Shown here in pieces: positions 34,918 through 44,582 of a stretch of DNA of 64,000 bases. The translations under genes and the position numbers were made by a program. Positions within the stretch are counted from its first letter, which is position 1, and the number at the start of each line of letters is the position of its first letter. This DNA comes from Pseudogracilibacillus auburnensis (GTDB lineage: Bacteria; Bacillota; Bacilli; Bacillales; Amphibacillaceae), in assembly GCF_003201975.1 (NCBI RefSeq), contig NZ_QJJQ01000020.1:1-64000 (forward strand), written 5' to 3'. The notes below the pieces were generated by a model. The model was not told where the DNA came from. It ran no database searches and worked only from the letters and a program-made list of their open reading frames with translations.

Positions 34918-35499
34918 CTATTTAAAAAAGCCTTTCGTTAACAATTGATGCACTTCTTCCGCTTGATCAATTAATGGATAACGTTGCGATTTCATCACCC
35001 ATGTTGTTACCGTTTCATCTAATGTTCCAAAAATCATTTGCCGAATTAATTGCGGATTAATATCTGTTTGAATGTCATTTTCTTCTAAACCTTGTTTTAT
35101 AATCGAGTCAATCACATTTAAATATGATTTTAACACTTTATTTATTTCCGCTCTTAACTCTGGCTTCGATTGTCTTAATTCCAATTGCGTTACTATTGCT
35201 AAATAAGGCGATTCAGAAAGCTGTTTGTAATGCATTTGAATAAATGTTAACAATTTTTCTTTTGCAGTTTCTTTTTCACTAATTGCCTTCACTGTTTTAT
35301 CGATGAAATGACCCATTTTCTCTTTAAATACGGATATTAAAATATCTTCTTTGTTTTTAAAGTATAAATAGATCGTCCCATCCGCTACATTCGCTTTTTT
35401 AGCTATTTTTGAAACTTGGGAAGCATGGTATCCGTTTTCAGCGATCACTTCTACTGCTGCTTCGATAATTTGTCTATATTTTGGTCTATCCTTATTCAA
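34918..35499 (-). CDS. fadR: FadR (YsiA) TetR-family fatty-acid repressor
   Basis: A TetR-type repressor of beta-oxidation genes that releases DNA on binding long-chain acyl-CoA. About 193 residues from the TTG at 35499, which lies 5 bp after GAGGGGAG and gives the usual family N-terminus (NKDRPKYRQIIEAAVEVIAE). The helix-turn-helix is VSKIAKKANVADGTIYLYFK; the C-terminal ligand domain has TQLELRQSKPELRAEI and IFGTLDETVTTWVMK, both strongly conserved in Bacillus FadR. First gene of its own operon (fadR-fadB-etfB-etfA); a palindromic operator lies at 35695-35722. Confidence 0.93.
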   Translation of the reverse strand: MNKDRPKYRQIIEAAVEVIAENGYHASQVSKIAKKANVADGTIYLYFKNKEDILISVFKEKMGHFIDKTVKAISEKETAKEKLLTFIQMHYKQLSESPYLAIVTQLELRQSKPELRAEINKVLKSYLNVIDSIIKQGLEENDIQTDINPQLIRQMIFGTLDETVTTWVMKSQRYPLIDQAEEVHQLLTKGFFK

Positions 35500-35510
35500 T
35501 AAACTCCCCT

Positions 35511-35615
35511 CGCTTTTCATATGGCACATCCCATGATAATATGGGGCTTCTTCACGGTAATATGGCGCTGCTCCATGATTTTATGGTGATTCTCCGCGAT
35601 GATATGGCGCTCTTC
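35511..35615. repeat. Five 21-bp tandem repeats upstream of fadR
   Basis: Units start at 35511, 35532, 35553, 35574 and 35595. They share ATGG at a fixed position, for example CATGATAATATGGGGCTTCT, CACGGTAATATGGCGCTGCT and CGCGATGATATGGCGCTCTT (first 20 bp of each). The first unit is the most diverged. The period of 21 bp is two helical turns. The array lies between the fadR start and the FadR operator, in the 5' leader. Confidence 0.75.
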
Positions 35616-35694
35616 CACATTATATTACGATTCAAAAACTTACCTAATTGCTTCTTCATTCTTATGAAACATAATAGCCTGTTCGAAAAAAATT

Positions 35695-35722
35695 ACTTAT
35701 GAATGATCAATCATTCATAAGT
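35695..35722. promoter_or_regulatory. FadR operator (palindrome)
   Basis: ACTTATGAATGA-TCAA-TCATTCATAAGT, perfect 12-bp arms. The core TGAATGA-N4-TCATTCA matches the Bacillus FadR box consensus as remembered. It lies about 200 bp upstream of fadR, beyond the tandem repeats, and would control the fadR operon. Confidence 0.85.
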
Positions 35723-35922
35723 AATTGTAGCGTTTTCATATCCCAAAGTCAATAATAAAACTTACCGCACTGATGAGCAGTTAGGTATAGGCAAAATTGT
35801 ACCAATCCATTCATTGAAATAGTCCAAAAGAAAAACTTGCCAGATGACAAGTCATTTGTACAACATTGGGTATGTTGCTAATATGCTCATCTTTTTTTTC
35901 AAGGAATGACTGTACTAATTTT
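35723..35922. other. Spacer between fadR operator and lcfA end
   Basis: No gene seen. On the minus strand, ACTTG/CAAGT (35848-35852 with 35835-35839) followed by TTTTTCTTTTGG at 35829-35852 is a short probable terminator for lcfA. Confidence 0.45.
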
Positions 35923-37620
35923 TTAATTTACTTGTTTATCTTTTTCTAATTCTGCAACTGACTCTTCTATTAATTGTCTTTTCAACACTTTACCGACAAT
36001 TGTTTTCGGTAGTTCATCTCGAAACTCATAAATACGCGGGACTTTATATGCAGCTAGATTTTTACGACAATAACGGTTTAATTGCTGCTCATCTAATTTT
36101 TGCCCTTTTTTCGGAACGATGATCGCCTTCACCGTTTCACCCCGATATGGATCAGGTACACCAATTACCGCTGCTTCTTGGATTTCAGTATGTTCAAATA
36201 GGACTTCTTCTACTTCACGAGGATAAATATTAAATCCTCCTGCAATAATCATATCAGATTTCCGGTCAACAACATAGAAATAACCATCTTCATCCATGCG
36301 CCCCATATCACCTGTTAATAACCAACCATCTTTTAAAGACTTATTCGTATCTTCTTCTCGATTCCAATAGCCTTTCATTACTTGTGGGCCTTTTACAGCA
36401 ATCTCACCCACTTCACCTAGTGGAAGCTCTTCTGTTGTTCCTTCTTTGACGATCATTGCATCCGTATCTGGCCAAGGAACTCCGATACTTCCATTGATTC
36501 TCTTATCCCAAATAAAATTTGCATGTGTAACGGGAGCGGTTTCAGTTAGTCCATATCCTTCTACTAACCTTCCACCAGTTATTTTTTCAAATTGATCTTG
36601 TACCTCAATTGGTAATGCCGCAGATCCACTAATACAAGCTTCGACCGAGGATAAATCGTACTTTTTTAAATTGGGATGATTTAATAGCCCAATATAAATT
36701 GTCGGCGCACCAGGAAATAACGTTGGTTTCAACTTCTGAATTGTTTTTAACACTTGTTCAGGATCAAATTTCGGCAGTAGAATCATTTTAGAGCCAAACA
36801 TAATGGATAGATTCATCACTGTCGTCATCCCATAAACATGGAAAAATGGAAGCACGCCTAAGACTATTTCTTTATTTTCTTCTAACTTATACATCCAAGC
36901 AGTACACATTTGAACATTCGAAACTAAATTATAATGCGTTAACATTACACCCTTTGGTTTTCCTGTCGTTCCACCCGTATACTGGAGTAAAGCTAAATCT
37001 TCTTTTGGATCAATGTCGATTTCTGTAAAATATTCGGAACCGCTTTCAATAATATTTTTCCAAATATGTGTATCATCTGTTTCCTCTACTTTAACGACTA
37101 TATTGTACTGCTTTTTCTGGATAAAAGGATAAATGATATTTTTCGGAAAAGGTAAATAATCACTCACTTTTGTCACGATCGCATGTTCAAGATCTGTTTC
37201 ATCTCGGACATTGGAAACCCTCGGTAAAAGGATATCTAAACAAACAATAAACTTAGCACCTGAATCTTTCAGTTGATACTTTAGCTCCCTCTCTGTAAAT
37301 AAAGGGTTTACTTGTACAACAACACCACCAGCGAGCATTGCTCCAAAATAAGTAACAACTGTTTGCGGACAGTTGGGTAGCATACTTGCAACACGATCAC
37401 CTTTTTTCAACCCTTTGGACTGAAAAAAGTGTGCCATTTTCTTAGCCTCTACTAACAATTCACCGAAAGAAATTTCTTTTCCCATAAAATGAAGCGCTTT
37501 CTTTTCTTTGTACCTGTCCCCACTCTCTAATAAAAAACGGTAAAGTGGTTTTTCGTCATAATCAATTGACTTCGGTATCTCAGGCGGATAATGTTGTAGC
37601 CAAGGCCTCCTGTTATCCAT
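35923..37620 (-). CDS. lcfA: Long-chain fatty-acid CoA ligase
   Basis: An AMP-forming ligase that activates long-chain fatty acids to acyl-CoA, the entry step of beta-oxidation. 565 residues. The AMP-binding P-loop is LLQYTGGTTGKPKGVMLTHY (about 215-234), EGYGLTETAPVTH is the adenylate-site motif (about 355), and GWLLTGDMGRMDEDGYFYVV with DRKSDMIIAGGFNIYPREVE forms the hinge and signature; the catalytic Lys is near the end in LPKTIVGKVLKRQ. It has its own promoter region, with a 28-bp palindrome at 37651-37678. Confidence 0.95.
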   Translation of the reverse strand: MDNRRPWLQHYPPEIPKSIDYDEKPLYRFLLESGDRYKEKKALHFMGKEISFGELLVEAKKMAHFFQSKGLKKGDRVASMLPNCPQTVVTYFGAMLAGGVVVQVNPLFTERELKYQLKDSGAKFIVCLDILLPRVSNVRDETDLEHAIVTKVSDYLPFPKNIIYPFIQKKQYNIVVKVEETDDTHIWKNIIESGSEYFTEIDIDPKEDLALLQYTGGTTGKPKGVMLTHYNLVSNVQMCTAWMYKLEENKEIVLGVLPFFHVYGMTTVMNLSIMFGSKMILLPKFDPEQVLKTIQKLKPTLFPGAPTIYIGLLNHPNLKKYDLSSVEACISGSAALPIEVQDQFEKITGGRLVEGYGLTETAPVTHANFIWDKRINGSIGVPWPDTDAMIVKEGTTEELPLGEVGEIAVKGPQVMKGYWNREEDTNKSLKDGWLLTGDMGRMDEDGYFYVVDRKSDMIIAGGFNIYPREVEEVLFEHTEIQEAAVIGVPDPYRGETVKAIIVPKKGQKLDEQQLNRYCRKNLAAYKVPRIYEFRDELPKTIVGKVLKRQLIEESVAELEKDKQVN

Positions 37621-37650
37621 TTTACATCCCCCTTATAAAGTTTTATATCT

Positions 37651-37678
37651 ATTTTAAATAAGCATACTTATTTAAAAT
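37651..37678. promoter_or_regulatory. Palindrome upstream of lcfA, possible variant FadR box
   Basis: ATTTTAAATAAG-CATA-CTTATTTAAAAT, perfect 12-bp arms with a 4-bp spacer, the same geometry as the fadR operator. The core TAAATAA...TTATTTA differs from TGAATGA...TCATTCA by one G-to-A change repeated symmetrically in each arm position. It lies 31 bp before the lcfA start. Confidence 0.6.
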
Positions 37679-37793
37679 ATAAACTCTAACATTTGACAAG
37701 CTGTAGGGTCTAAAGATGTAGTTGTGTGAGATAAAGGTAGTGTGTGAGTAGGTAGATATCATGCAGTTATCCTTTTCTCTAAAAATTGCCCAA

Positions 37794-37880
37794 TTAATTT
37801 AACAACCAATAAGCGACACCTACTATTAAAAATACTACTGCTACAGAGATTAAAATTTTTGCTAGTTTATCTAATACCAT
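37794..37880 (-). CDS. 28-residue single-pass membrane protein
   Basis: From the ATG at 37880, which has an excellent site (GGAGGAGAACAAA): MVLDKLAKILISVAVVFLIV then GVAYWLLN. A short amphipathic basic start and one membrane helix. It lies between mutSB and lcfA on the same strand. Small proteins like this are often missed; the function is unknown. Confidence 0.65.
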   Translation of the reverse strand: MVLDKLAKILISVAVVFLIVGVAYWLLN

Positions 37881-38033
37881 TTTGTTCTCCTCCATTATGA
37901 GAAAAAGCCTATCAAAAGGTGAGTTTCTCAAATTCTACCATATAATGAATGGCAATTCAATTGTATAATGAATACTTGTTCAATTTTTGTCGAAATTGCC
38001 AAATTAAACAAGTATCCATTTTTCACAGGACGT

Positions 38034-40379
38034 TCATCCAAGTTCAATAATAGTCACACCACTCCCACCCTCATTATGGGCGCCAAAACGGTGGGATTTA
38101 ATATGTGGATGCGTTTTGATAAACTTTTCAACACCTTTTCTAAGTGCACCAGTACCTTTTCCATGTATGATTGTTACCCTTGGGTAGCTTTGTACAAGTG
38201 CATCGTCTACATATTTTTCAAGTTGAAGCATTGCATCCTCATACCGCTGGCCACGTAAATCTAATTCCGTTTTCACTGTGCTACCAGCTGTCATTATCCG
38301 AGATACTGGACGAGTTTCTATTTCTTTTTGTTCCTGCTTTTTTTTCACGAAAATAAGGTCTTTTCTTTTTGCCGTTATTTTCATGACCCCGACCTGGATA
38401 ACGAATTCATCATTATTTTTCTTTTCGATGATTTGACCTGTTTGTTGCAATGTTCTATGTTTAATTTCATCACCGATTTCAAGTTCTTTCGTATCTTCTT
38501 GCATTTCTTTTTTATCGGTCTCTTTTAATAGCTCTGGACGTGCTTCATCAAGCATTTTTCGTGCTTCAATCCATTCATGTTCTTTCCATAAAGCCTTATC
38601 TTTCATTTGACGGACTTCTTGCACAATTATTTCTGCTTCTTCTCGCGCTTTCTTTAATGCTTTTTCTGCTTTTTCTTCTGCTTTCTGATACATTTTTTTT
38701 CTTTCGGCTTCAAAAGACTCCCATTCTTTATGAAGGTCAACTCTAAGTTGTTCGCTTTCTTCTAAAATTTGGTGGGCATTTCGCAATTCTTTTTCCGCTT
38801 CTTTTTTCGTATTTTCCAGTGCAGTAATCATATTTTCTACATTTTTAGAATCAATTCCAACATAGCTTTTCGCGTGTTCTATTATTTCTTTACGTAATCC
38901 TAACCGATCAGATATTTCAAAGGCATTACTTCTTCCAGGAACCCCCATTAGCAAGCGGTAGGTAGGACGCAATGTTTCCACATCAAATTCAACTGATGCG
39001 TTCATGACGGATTCACGGTTATATCCATATGCTTTTAATTCAGGATAATGCGTCGTCGCTACAACTCGTGCTTCCCGGTCAATAACCTCATCTAAAATCG
39101 CCATGGCAAGTGCTGCCCCTTCTTGCGGATCTGTACCAGCACCAAGTTCGTCGAATAAGACGAGTGTACGTTCATTTGTTTGTTCCATTATATTTACTAT
39201 ATTCGTCATATGAGAAGAAAATGTACTTAAATTTTGTTCAATTGATTGCTCATCGCCAATATCTGCAAATACATAATCAAAAACAGCTAATGTACACCCA
39301 TCAAATGCCGGAATTTGTAAGCCTGATTGAGCCATCAACGTACAAAGACCAATCGTTTTAAGCGTCACCGTTTTACCCCCAGTGTTGGGTCCTGTAATAA
39401 CGATGGCGTGATAATCATCACCAATAGCAACATCACTCGCTACTACTTCATCAAGTCGGATAAGTGGGTGACGTGCTTGTTTCATGTTAATAATGCCATT
39501 ACTATTTAGAGTTGGTTTTGCGGCCTTCATCTTAACAGCAAGACGAGCACGAGCAAAAATACCATCTATATTTGCGATCACGGATAAATTAATAATTAAC
39601 TCCTCTTTATGTTCTGCAATCAAACTCGTAAGCTTTTGTAAAATAATTTCAATTTCTTGCTTTTCCTTCATAATCGCCTGTTGTAACTGGTTATTTAATT
39701 CAATAATCGCTTTTGGTTCCATAAATAATGTTTGTCCCGAAGAAGATTGATCATGGACAATTCCACCAATAGCACTACGGTATTCATGTTTCACAGGTAG
39801 AACATAGCGATTATTACGAATGGTGACAATCGTATCGGATAACATTTTACTTTTCGTCCTAGTTAGATGTTGTAGACGTTCTCTAATTCTCGATTCATAT
39901 GACCGGATCGATTGTCTAATTGACTTTAGCTTTGCCGAGGCATCATCGACAACGTCTCCTTGATCGTCAATTTTTATTTTAATTTCTTTTTCGACATGGT
40001 GTAACGGCGAAATATCGATCACAATTTCTTTTAAAAGGGGTATATCTTCTTCTATCTCCTCAATGAACTTCTTAAGTTGACGCCCACTATAAAGTGTCTG
40101 AGCAACCTGCAAACATTCCTCTGTACTTAACGTACTACCAATGGCACTTCTTTTGACACTTTCCGTAATATCGACTAGATGAGAAAATGGCACTGTTTTA
40201 TTTAGTCGAAGGATTTGCAATGCTTCGTCTGTTTCATCTTGAAGCACTTGTACTTTATTTATATCTGTTAATGGCATTGTTTTGCTAGCGGCTTCCCGCC
40301 CAACAGATGTTGCCGCTTCTTCCTCTAACAGATGGATCACTTTATCAAATTCTAATACTTTTAATGTTCGTTCATTCAT
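38034..40379 (-). CDS. mutSB: Endonuclease MutS2
   Basis: A MutS homologue without mismatch-repair function, implicated in suppressing recombination and in splitting collided ribosomes in Firmicutes. 781 residues. The N-terminal lever region is followed by the ATPase: [20 protein letters not shown] (about 327-346), [29 protein letters not shown] and [12 protein letters not shown] long Lys/Glu coiled coil follows (about 510-630), then a KOW-like patch, and the C-terminal Smr nuclease domain ([27 protein letters not shown]). Adjacent to polX (12 bp), as in B. subtilis. Confidence 0.96.
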   Translation of the reverse strand: MNERTLKVLEFDKVIHLLEEEAATSVGREAASKTMPLTDINKVQVLQDETDEALQILRLNKTVPFSHLVDITESVKRSAIGSTLSTEECLQVAQTLYSGRQLKKFIEEIEEDIPLLKEIVIDISPLHHVEKEIKIKIDDQGDVVDDASAKLKSIRQSIRSYESRIRERLQHLTRTKSKMLSDTIVTIRNNRYVLPVKHEYRSAIGGIVHDQSSSGQTLFMEPKAIIELNNQLQQAIMKEKQEIEIILQKLTSLIAEHKEELIINLSVIANIDGIFARARLAVKMKAAKPTLNSNGIINMKQARHPLIRLDEVVASDVAIGDDYHAIVITGPNTGGKTVTLKTIGLCTLMAQSGLQIPAFDGCTLAVFDYVFADIGDEQSIEQNLSTFSSHMTNIVNIMEQTNERTLVLFDELGAGTDPQEGAALAMAILDEVIDREARVVATTHYPELKAYGYNRESVMNASVEFDVETLRPTYRLLMGVPGRSNAFEISDRLGLRKEIIEHAKSYVGIDSKNVENMITALENTKKEAEKELRNAHQILEESEQLRVDLHKEWESFEAERKKMYQKAEEKAEKALKKAREEAEIIVQEVRQMKDKALWKEHEWIEARKMLDEARPELLKETDKKEMQEDTKELEIGDEIKHRTLQQTGQIIEKKNNDEFVIQVGVMKITAKRKDLIFVKKKQEQKEIETRPVSRIMTAGSTVKTELDLRGQRYEDAMLQLEKYVDDALVQSYPRVTIIHGKGTGALRKGVEKFIKTHPHIKSHRFGAHNEGGSGVTIIELG

Positions 40380-40391
40380 GAAATCATTCTC

Positions 40392-42113
40392 CTACTTATT
40401 ACGATTTAAGTATTCCTGCAATTTCTTTAGATCCCACGTATTTAGTACCGATTCTTTTTTCAACCACGCTTTTTTCCCCATTCTTACTCCGTATTCCATA
40501 TGATGAAACGTTCCGGTTCGGTGTGCATCCGTGTTAATCGCAATGGTAACGCGTGCATCTTGTGCTTTCATTAACCATTCTGTCGCAAGGTCAAAACGCA
40601 TCGGATTCGCGTTTAACTCTAATACCGTATTCGTTTCTCTTGCCTTTTCAATTAATTTCTCTACATTGACCCTATATCCTTTACGCCTACCAATAAGTCG
40701 ACCTGTTGGATGAGCAATGATATCAACATATGGATTTTCAAGCGCTGTATATAATCGTTTCATGATTTGTTCTTCCGTTTGGTCAAAACTAGAGTGAATG
40801 GCTGCAATAACAAGATCCATCTCCTGTAAAAAATCATCCGAAAAATCGAGATTGCCATTAGGCAAAATATCCATTTCTACCCCGGCAAAAATATGGATGT
40901 CATCATACTTTTCATTTAATGCTGCTATTTCTTCCCGTTGCTTTCTTAGTCTCGTTTCGTTTAACCCATTTGCTACACGTAAAAACTTTGAATGATCGGT
41001 GATCGCTATATACGAATAGCCAAGTTTCCGAGCGTAATTCACCATTTCTTCTACTGATTCAGCACCATCACTCCATGTTGTATGCATATGCAAATCGCCG
41101 CGGATCTCTCTCTGATCAAGAACATTGATTTCTTTTGTAAACTTTTCAACTTCTCCAGTATTTTCACGCATTTCTGGTGGAATATAATGCAATCCAAAGT
41201 GATGGAAAAAAGCTTCCTCTGATTCAAAGTGCAGAAGCTCATTCGTTTCTTCTACTTCAACCCCATACTCATTGATCTTCTCCCCACGACTTTTCGCCAG
41301 CTGACGCATTCTTACATTATGATCTTTTGAGCCTGTGAAATGATGTAATGTCGTACTAAATTCTTTATCATGGACAAGTCTAAAGTCAACATTGACATCG
41401 TATTGACCATGTAGGGTAACAGCCACTTTCGTATCCCCACTTGCGATAATATCTTTAACACCATTCATTTGAAGTAATGCATCACGTACCTTTTCTTTTT
41501 TCTCTGTCGCAATAATAAAATCGATATCTTTAATTGTCTCTTGCAAACGTCGTAAACTTCCTGCAATACTAAACTTATTTATTTCCGGGATTGTTTCCAA
41601 ATGAGCTTCCACATCACTAGCTATTTGTAACATAGAAGCAACTGGCAATCTTTCTGGTCGTTTATGCATATTTTCTAAAGCTTCCAATATATTGGCAACC
41701 GTCTTTTGACCAAATCCTTTTACTTTTGAAATTTTCCCGTCCATACATGCAGCTTTTAATGTAGTTGCATCCACAACATTTAATTCCTTATACAAAACTG
41801 CTAAACGCTTGCCACCTAAACCTGGTAATTGCAGTAATGGAATTAAACCAGCAGGAACCTCTTTTTCTAAGGTTTGTAATGTTTCAGAAGTTCCTGTTTC
41901 AAGAAATTCTACAATAAGGTCATTTGTTCCTTTTCCGATTCCAGGAACTTTTGTGAAATCATCCATTTCATTTAAAGAACGAACATCACGTTCTAACCCT
42001 TGAGCGGCCTTGCGATACGCCGCAATACGAAACGGATTTTCTCCTTTAAGTTCTAAATAAATAGCAATTGTTTCAAGTAACTGAATAATATCTTTTTTGT
42101 TTCTTTTCATCAT
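40392..42113 (-). CDS. polX: DNA polymerase X with PHP domain
   Basis: A family X polymerase for base-excision repair gap filling, with 3'-5' exonuclease from its PHP domain. About 573 residues. Helix-hairpin-helix motifs FTKVPGIGKGTNDLIVEFLE and KVKGFGQKTVANILEAL lie in the 8-kDa and fingers domains; the nucleotidyl-transfer Asp pair is in SLRRLQETIKDIDFIIAT, with a third in DVNVDFRLV. The PHP domain starts GDLHMHTTWSDGAESVEEM and has ITDHS, VEMDILPNG, IHSSFDQ and AHPTGRL metal ligands. The ATG at 42113 follows GGGGGAAGTT. Confidence 0.95.
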   Translation of the reverse strand: MMKRNKKDIIQLLETIAIYLELKGENPFRIAAYRKAAQGLERDVRSLNEMDDFTKVPGIGKGTNDLIVEFLETGTSETLQTLEKEVPAGLIPLLQLPGLGGKRLAVLYKELNVVDATTLKAACMDGKISKVKGFGQKTVANILEALENMHKRPERLPVASMLQIASDVEAHLETIPEINKFSIAGSLRRLQETIKDIDFIIATEKKEKVRDALLQMNGVKDIIASGDTKVAVTLHGQYDVNVDFRLVHDKEFSTTLHHFTGSKDHNVRMRQLAKSRGEKINEYGVEVEETNELLHFESEEAFFHHFGLHYIPPEMRENTGEVEKFTKEINVLDQREIRGDLHMHTTWSDGAESVEEMVNYARKLGYSYIAITDHSKFLRVANGLNETRLRKQREEIAALNEKYDDIHIFAGVEMDILPNGNLDFSDDFLQEMDLVIAAIHSSFDQTEEQIMKRLYTALENPYVDIIAHPTGRLIGRRKGYRVNVEKLIEKARETNTVLELNANPMRFDLATEWLMKAQDARVTIAINTDAHRTGTFHHMEYGVRMGKKAWLKKESVLNTWDLKKLQEYLNRNK

Positions 42114-42143
42114 AACTTCCCCCATACATTTATCATCACGTAA

Positions 42144-42185
42144 AAAGACTGATTCATGACCTTCCCTAGCATGTAATCAGTCTCC
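42144..42185 (-). terminator. Terminator after cvpA
   Basis: AGACTGATT/AATCAGTCT (42175-42183 with 42146-42154) followed on the minus strand by TTTTTACG. It separates zapA-cvpA from polX-mutSB. Confidence 0.75.
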
Positions 42186-42197
42186 CACCCTATAAAA

Positions 42198-42749
42198 CTA
42201 TATGACCTTGCTTAACACTTCTGTAAACCATAATGACTCTACAGCTTTTGATAGAAACGGTGTATGTTCAATGATGATTTTAGCAACAAAGGAGCCTTGT
42301 ATTTTAAGTTGCACCGTCTCAACTGGTAATAACGCCAAAATAAATAGAACAATAAAGATAATAAAGTATACTTCAACAAATCCTAATATTGCTCCTAATA
42401 GTTTATTTAGGTGGCGAAGCACAGGTAAATTAGCTAGAAAGTCAAGCATAGACGCAATAATTTGTAACACAATTTTCGTTACAAAAAAGATAATGGCAAA
42501 AGCAATTGCATTGTAAAACGCATTTTCAAGAGGCATTGAATTTAAAAATACTGCCCAAATTTTATCATCGCCTAATTCGGGATATGGAATCCATAAAGAG
42601 AGATGACTTGCGAGTTTACGAAAATACAGTGTTGCCACGATAAAAGAAATGACAAATCCTAACAAATGCATCATTTGTAAAATAAATCCACGTTTTAATC
42701 CCATAAAAAATCCAAATATAAGTACAAGTAAAATAATTATTGAAATCAT
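42198..42749 (-). CDS. yshB: CvpA family membrane protein
   Basis: A 183-residue protein with four membrane helices (about 2-20, 26-45, 73-100 and 113-137). The CvpA signature is at the start: IILLVLIFGFFMGLKRGFIL, then LHLLGFVISFIVA-type sequence and the loop GFVEVYFIIFIVLF. Colicin-V-production family; in Bacillus the function is not clear. It immediately follows zapA and is the same pair as yshA-yshB of B. subtilis. Confidence 0.9.
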   Translation of the reverse strand: MISIIILLVLIFGFFMGLKRGFILQMMHLLGFVISFIVATLYFRKLASHLSLWIPYPELGDDKIWAVFLNSMPLENAFYNAIAFAIIFFVTKIVLQIIASMLDFLANLPVLRHLNKLLGAILGFVEVYFIIFIVLFILALLPVETVQLKIQGSFVAKIIIEHTPFLSKAVESLWFTEVLSKVI

Positions 42750-43010
42750 TTAATTTTCCTCTTCTAGTAAAGTTAATAATTCTTCATATTCTTCTTTTAA
42801 TTTTAAATAGTCATTCATTGTGTTAATAGCAGTGAGTACAGCAAGTTTTGTCGTATCTAAATGTTTATTTGCTTGGTAAATTTCATCCATCTTATTATTG
42901 ACTAATTTCGCCACAAGCTCAACATGATCTTTTGATTCTGTACCAACAATTGTGTAAGTCCTTTTATTTATTTTAACTGATATCTTTGTACGTTCTTTAT
43001 TTTCAGCCAC
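42750..43010 (-). CDS. zapA: Cell division protein ZapA
   Basis: A positive regulator of FtsZ ring assembly that cross-links filaments. 86 residues: KISVKINKRTYTIVGTESKD forms the N-terminal beta-hairpin; HVELVAKLVNNKMDEIYQAN then the long C-terminal coiled coil ending LKEEYEELLTLLEEEN. Divergent from rnhC, as in B. subtilis (yshA). Confidence 0.92.
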   Translation of the reverse strand: MAENKERTKISVKINKRTYTIVGTESKDHVELVAKLVNNKMDEIYQANKHLDTTKLAVLTAINTMNDYLKLKEEYEELLTLLEEEN

Positions 43011-43073
43011 ACTACCGTTCCTCCCAATTAAGCAAACTTTGCTTAGACTTTCATCTAAACTAGCTGCGCCGCT

Positions 43074-43107
43074 TTCGATCGTTCATGTTATAACTGATCG
43101 AAGGCTT
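43074..43107. other. Inverted repeat between zapA and rnhC
   Basis: CTTTCGATC and GATCGAAGG-type arms around a 17-bp loop. There is no U-run, so it is not an intrinsic terminator. It may be part of a regulatory leader in the divergent promoter region; no more can be said. Confidence 0.35.
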
Positions 43108-43232
43108 TCGTGAGTTCTATTTAAAAACACTCACACATGCCAATAAAGTGGTACAATTAATTTTAACATGAAAGATGACTTTTAGGAAACGGTATATGTT
43201 ATTTTATAAGGTTTACAGAATGGAGTGAAAAA

Positions 43233-44174
43233 ATGGGACAAATTACTGAAGAATTTACAGAACAAGTGATGAAAGAAATGAAAGCATATTATTATAAAAG
43301 TTTGGAAAAAGCACCACCAGGAGCTATTTTTCGAGCCCGGATAAATAATGTAGTTATAACAGCATATCGTTCAGGTAAAGTATTGTTTCAAGGTGATAAT
43401 AATGCAATAGAAGCGGAGAAATGGAGTCATCAGCGTAAAAATCAAATTCCAGTAAAAAAAAGGACAGAATCAAGCTCGCAACATGATCGTGTCTATAAAC
43501 CTTCAAGCAGTTTATTTACAAGTAGCCATATCGGGTCAGACGAATCTGGCACAGGGGACTATTTCGGACCTGTTACAGCTTGTGCAGTATATGTGACGGA
43601 AACGCAAATCACCGAATTACAGCGAATGGGTATTCAAGATTCAAAAGCTATTTCAGATAAAACAGTTCAACATTTAGCAAAAGAACTAGTGGAGATGAAA
43701 ATCCCATATTCTTTAATGAATTTGCATAATGAAAAATATAATCAACTTCAAAGAAGCGGTTGGTCTCAAGGAAAGATGAAAACAATGATTCATCACGGTG
43801 TAATTGAAAGTTTACTAAAAAAAATGGGCGCTGCTCCTTACGAGGGAATTTTAGTCGATCAATTTTGTAATCCTCCAGTTTATATAAACCATCTTAGAAG
43901 TGAAGGGAAAACATTACCAGAAAAATCTTATTTCATGACGAAAGCAGAGAATTATTCCATCGCTGTTGCAGCTGGTTCCGTTATTGCACGAGCAAGTTTT
44001 TTAAAAGAAATGGATCGGCTGTCAAATGAGATAGGGTTTACTTTATTAAAAGGTGCATCACAAAAGGTCGATCAATTAATTGCTCTGATTATCGAAACAA
44101 AAGGAAGAGACATCTTATCAAGTATCGCAAAAGTTCATTTTGCCAATACAAAAAAAGCGGAAAAATATTTGTAA
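43233..44174 (+). CDS. rnhC: Ribonuclease HIII
   Basis: Cuts the RNA strand of RNA-DNA hybrids. 313 residues. An N-terminal TBP-like substrate-binding domain (about 1-85, RARINNVVITAYRSGKVLFQ) precedes the catalytic domain: HIGSDESGTGDYFGPVTACA (D-E active-site pair), LVDQFCNPP and SIAVAAGSVIARASFL. The ATG follows TGGAGTG. In B. subtilis pheT is next; here different genes follow. Confidence 0.95.
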   Translation: MGQITEEFTEQVMKEMKAYYYKSLEKAPPGAIFRARINNVVITAYRSGKVLFQGDNNAIEAEKWSHQRKNQIPVKKRTESSSQHDRVYKPSSSLFTSSHIGSDESGTGDYFGPVTACAVYVTETQITELQRMGIQDSKAISDKTVQHLAKELVEMKIPYSLMNLHNEKYNQLQRSGWSQGKMKTMIHHGVIESLLKKMGAAPYEGILVDQFCNPPVYINHLRSEGKTLPEKSYFMTKAENYSIAVAAGSVIARASFLKEMDRLSNEIGFTLLKGASQKVDQLIALIIETKGRDILSSIAKVHFANTKKAEKYL

Positions 44175-44251
44175 AGTGCGGTTTTCCCTAATGAATTGTG
44201 GATAAATATGGTATGATTAAAATAGTAATAAATACAGATTGGTGGATGATT

Positions 44252-44443
44252 ATGATGAAAAAACATGTAAAACCAATTGTTAATTTTACGACCGTTTTCT
44301 TTGCTTTATCGCTCATTCTTTTCCTATTGATCGGTTCCCCATACCCAATTTTGGGAAGTGCTATTGTTGCATTTTTAGTATTTGAACTTCGTTTTTTATT
44401 TTTCTTTGTGAAAGAGAAAAAGAAAGACGAGATTCTATCTTAA
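44252..44443 (+). CDS. Small two-helix membrane protein
   Basis: A 63-residue protein: a basic start MMKKHVKPIVN, two membrane segments (FTTVFFALSLILFLLIGSPY and ILGSAIVAFLVFELRFLFFF), then a charged tail KEKKKDEILS. The ATG at 44252 follows GGTGG. Not assigned to a family. Confidence 0.6.
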   Translation: MMKKHVKPIVNFTTVFFALSLILFLLIGSPYPILGSAIVAFLVFELRFLFFFVKEKKKDEILS

Positions 44444-44582
44444 GTTTTTTCGGATAATTTGGAAAGACGATCGATCTTGTAAGTGGTTTAAGTCTTTGGG
44501 AGATAAATCACTTTTTTATCATTTTTGTGAGAAGATCAGTAAGAACAAGGCAATTCTTTGAAAAATAAAGGAGTAAGACTAA

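Noticed and set aside
35511-35615. CRISPR array
   Set aside because: The 21-bp units are contiguous with no unique spacers and no cas genes are near; it is a plain tandem repeat.
43011-43232. T-box leader between zapA and rnhC
   Set aside because: No T-box sequence (GGGTGG-type) and no terminator/antiterminator pair were found; only a simple inverted repeat is present.
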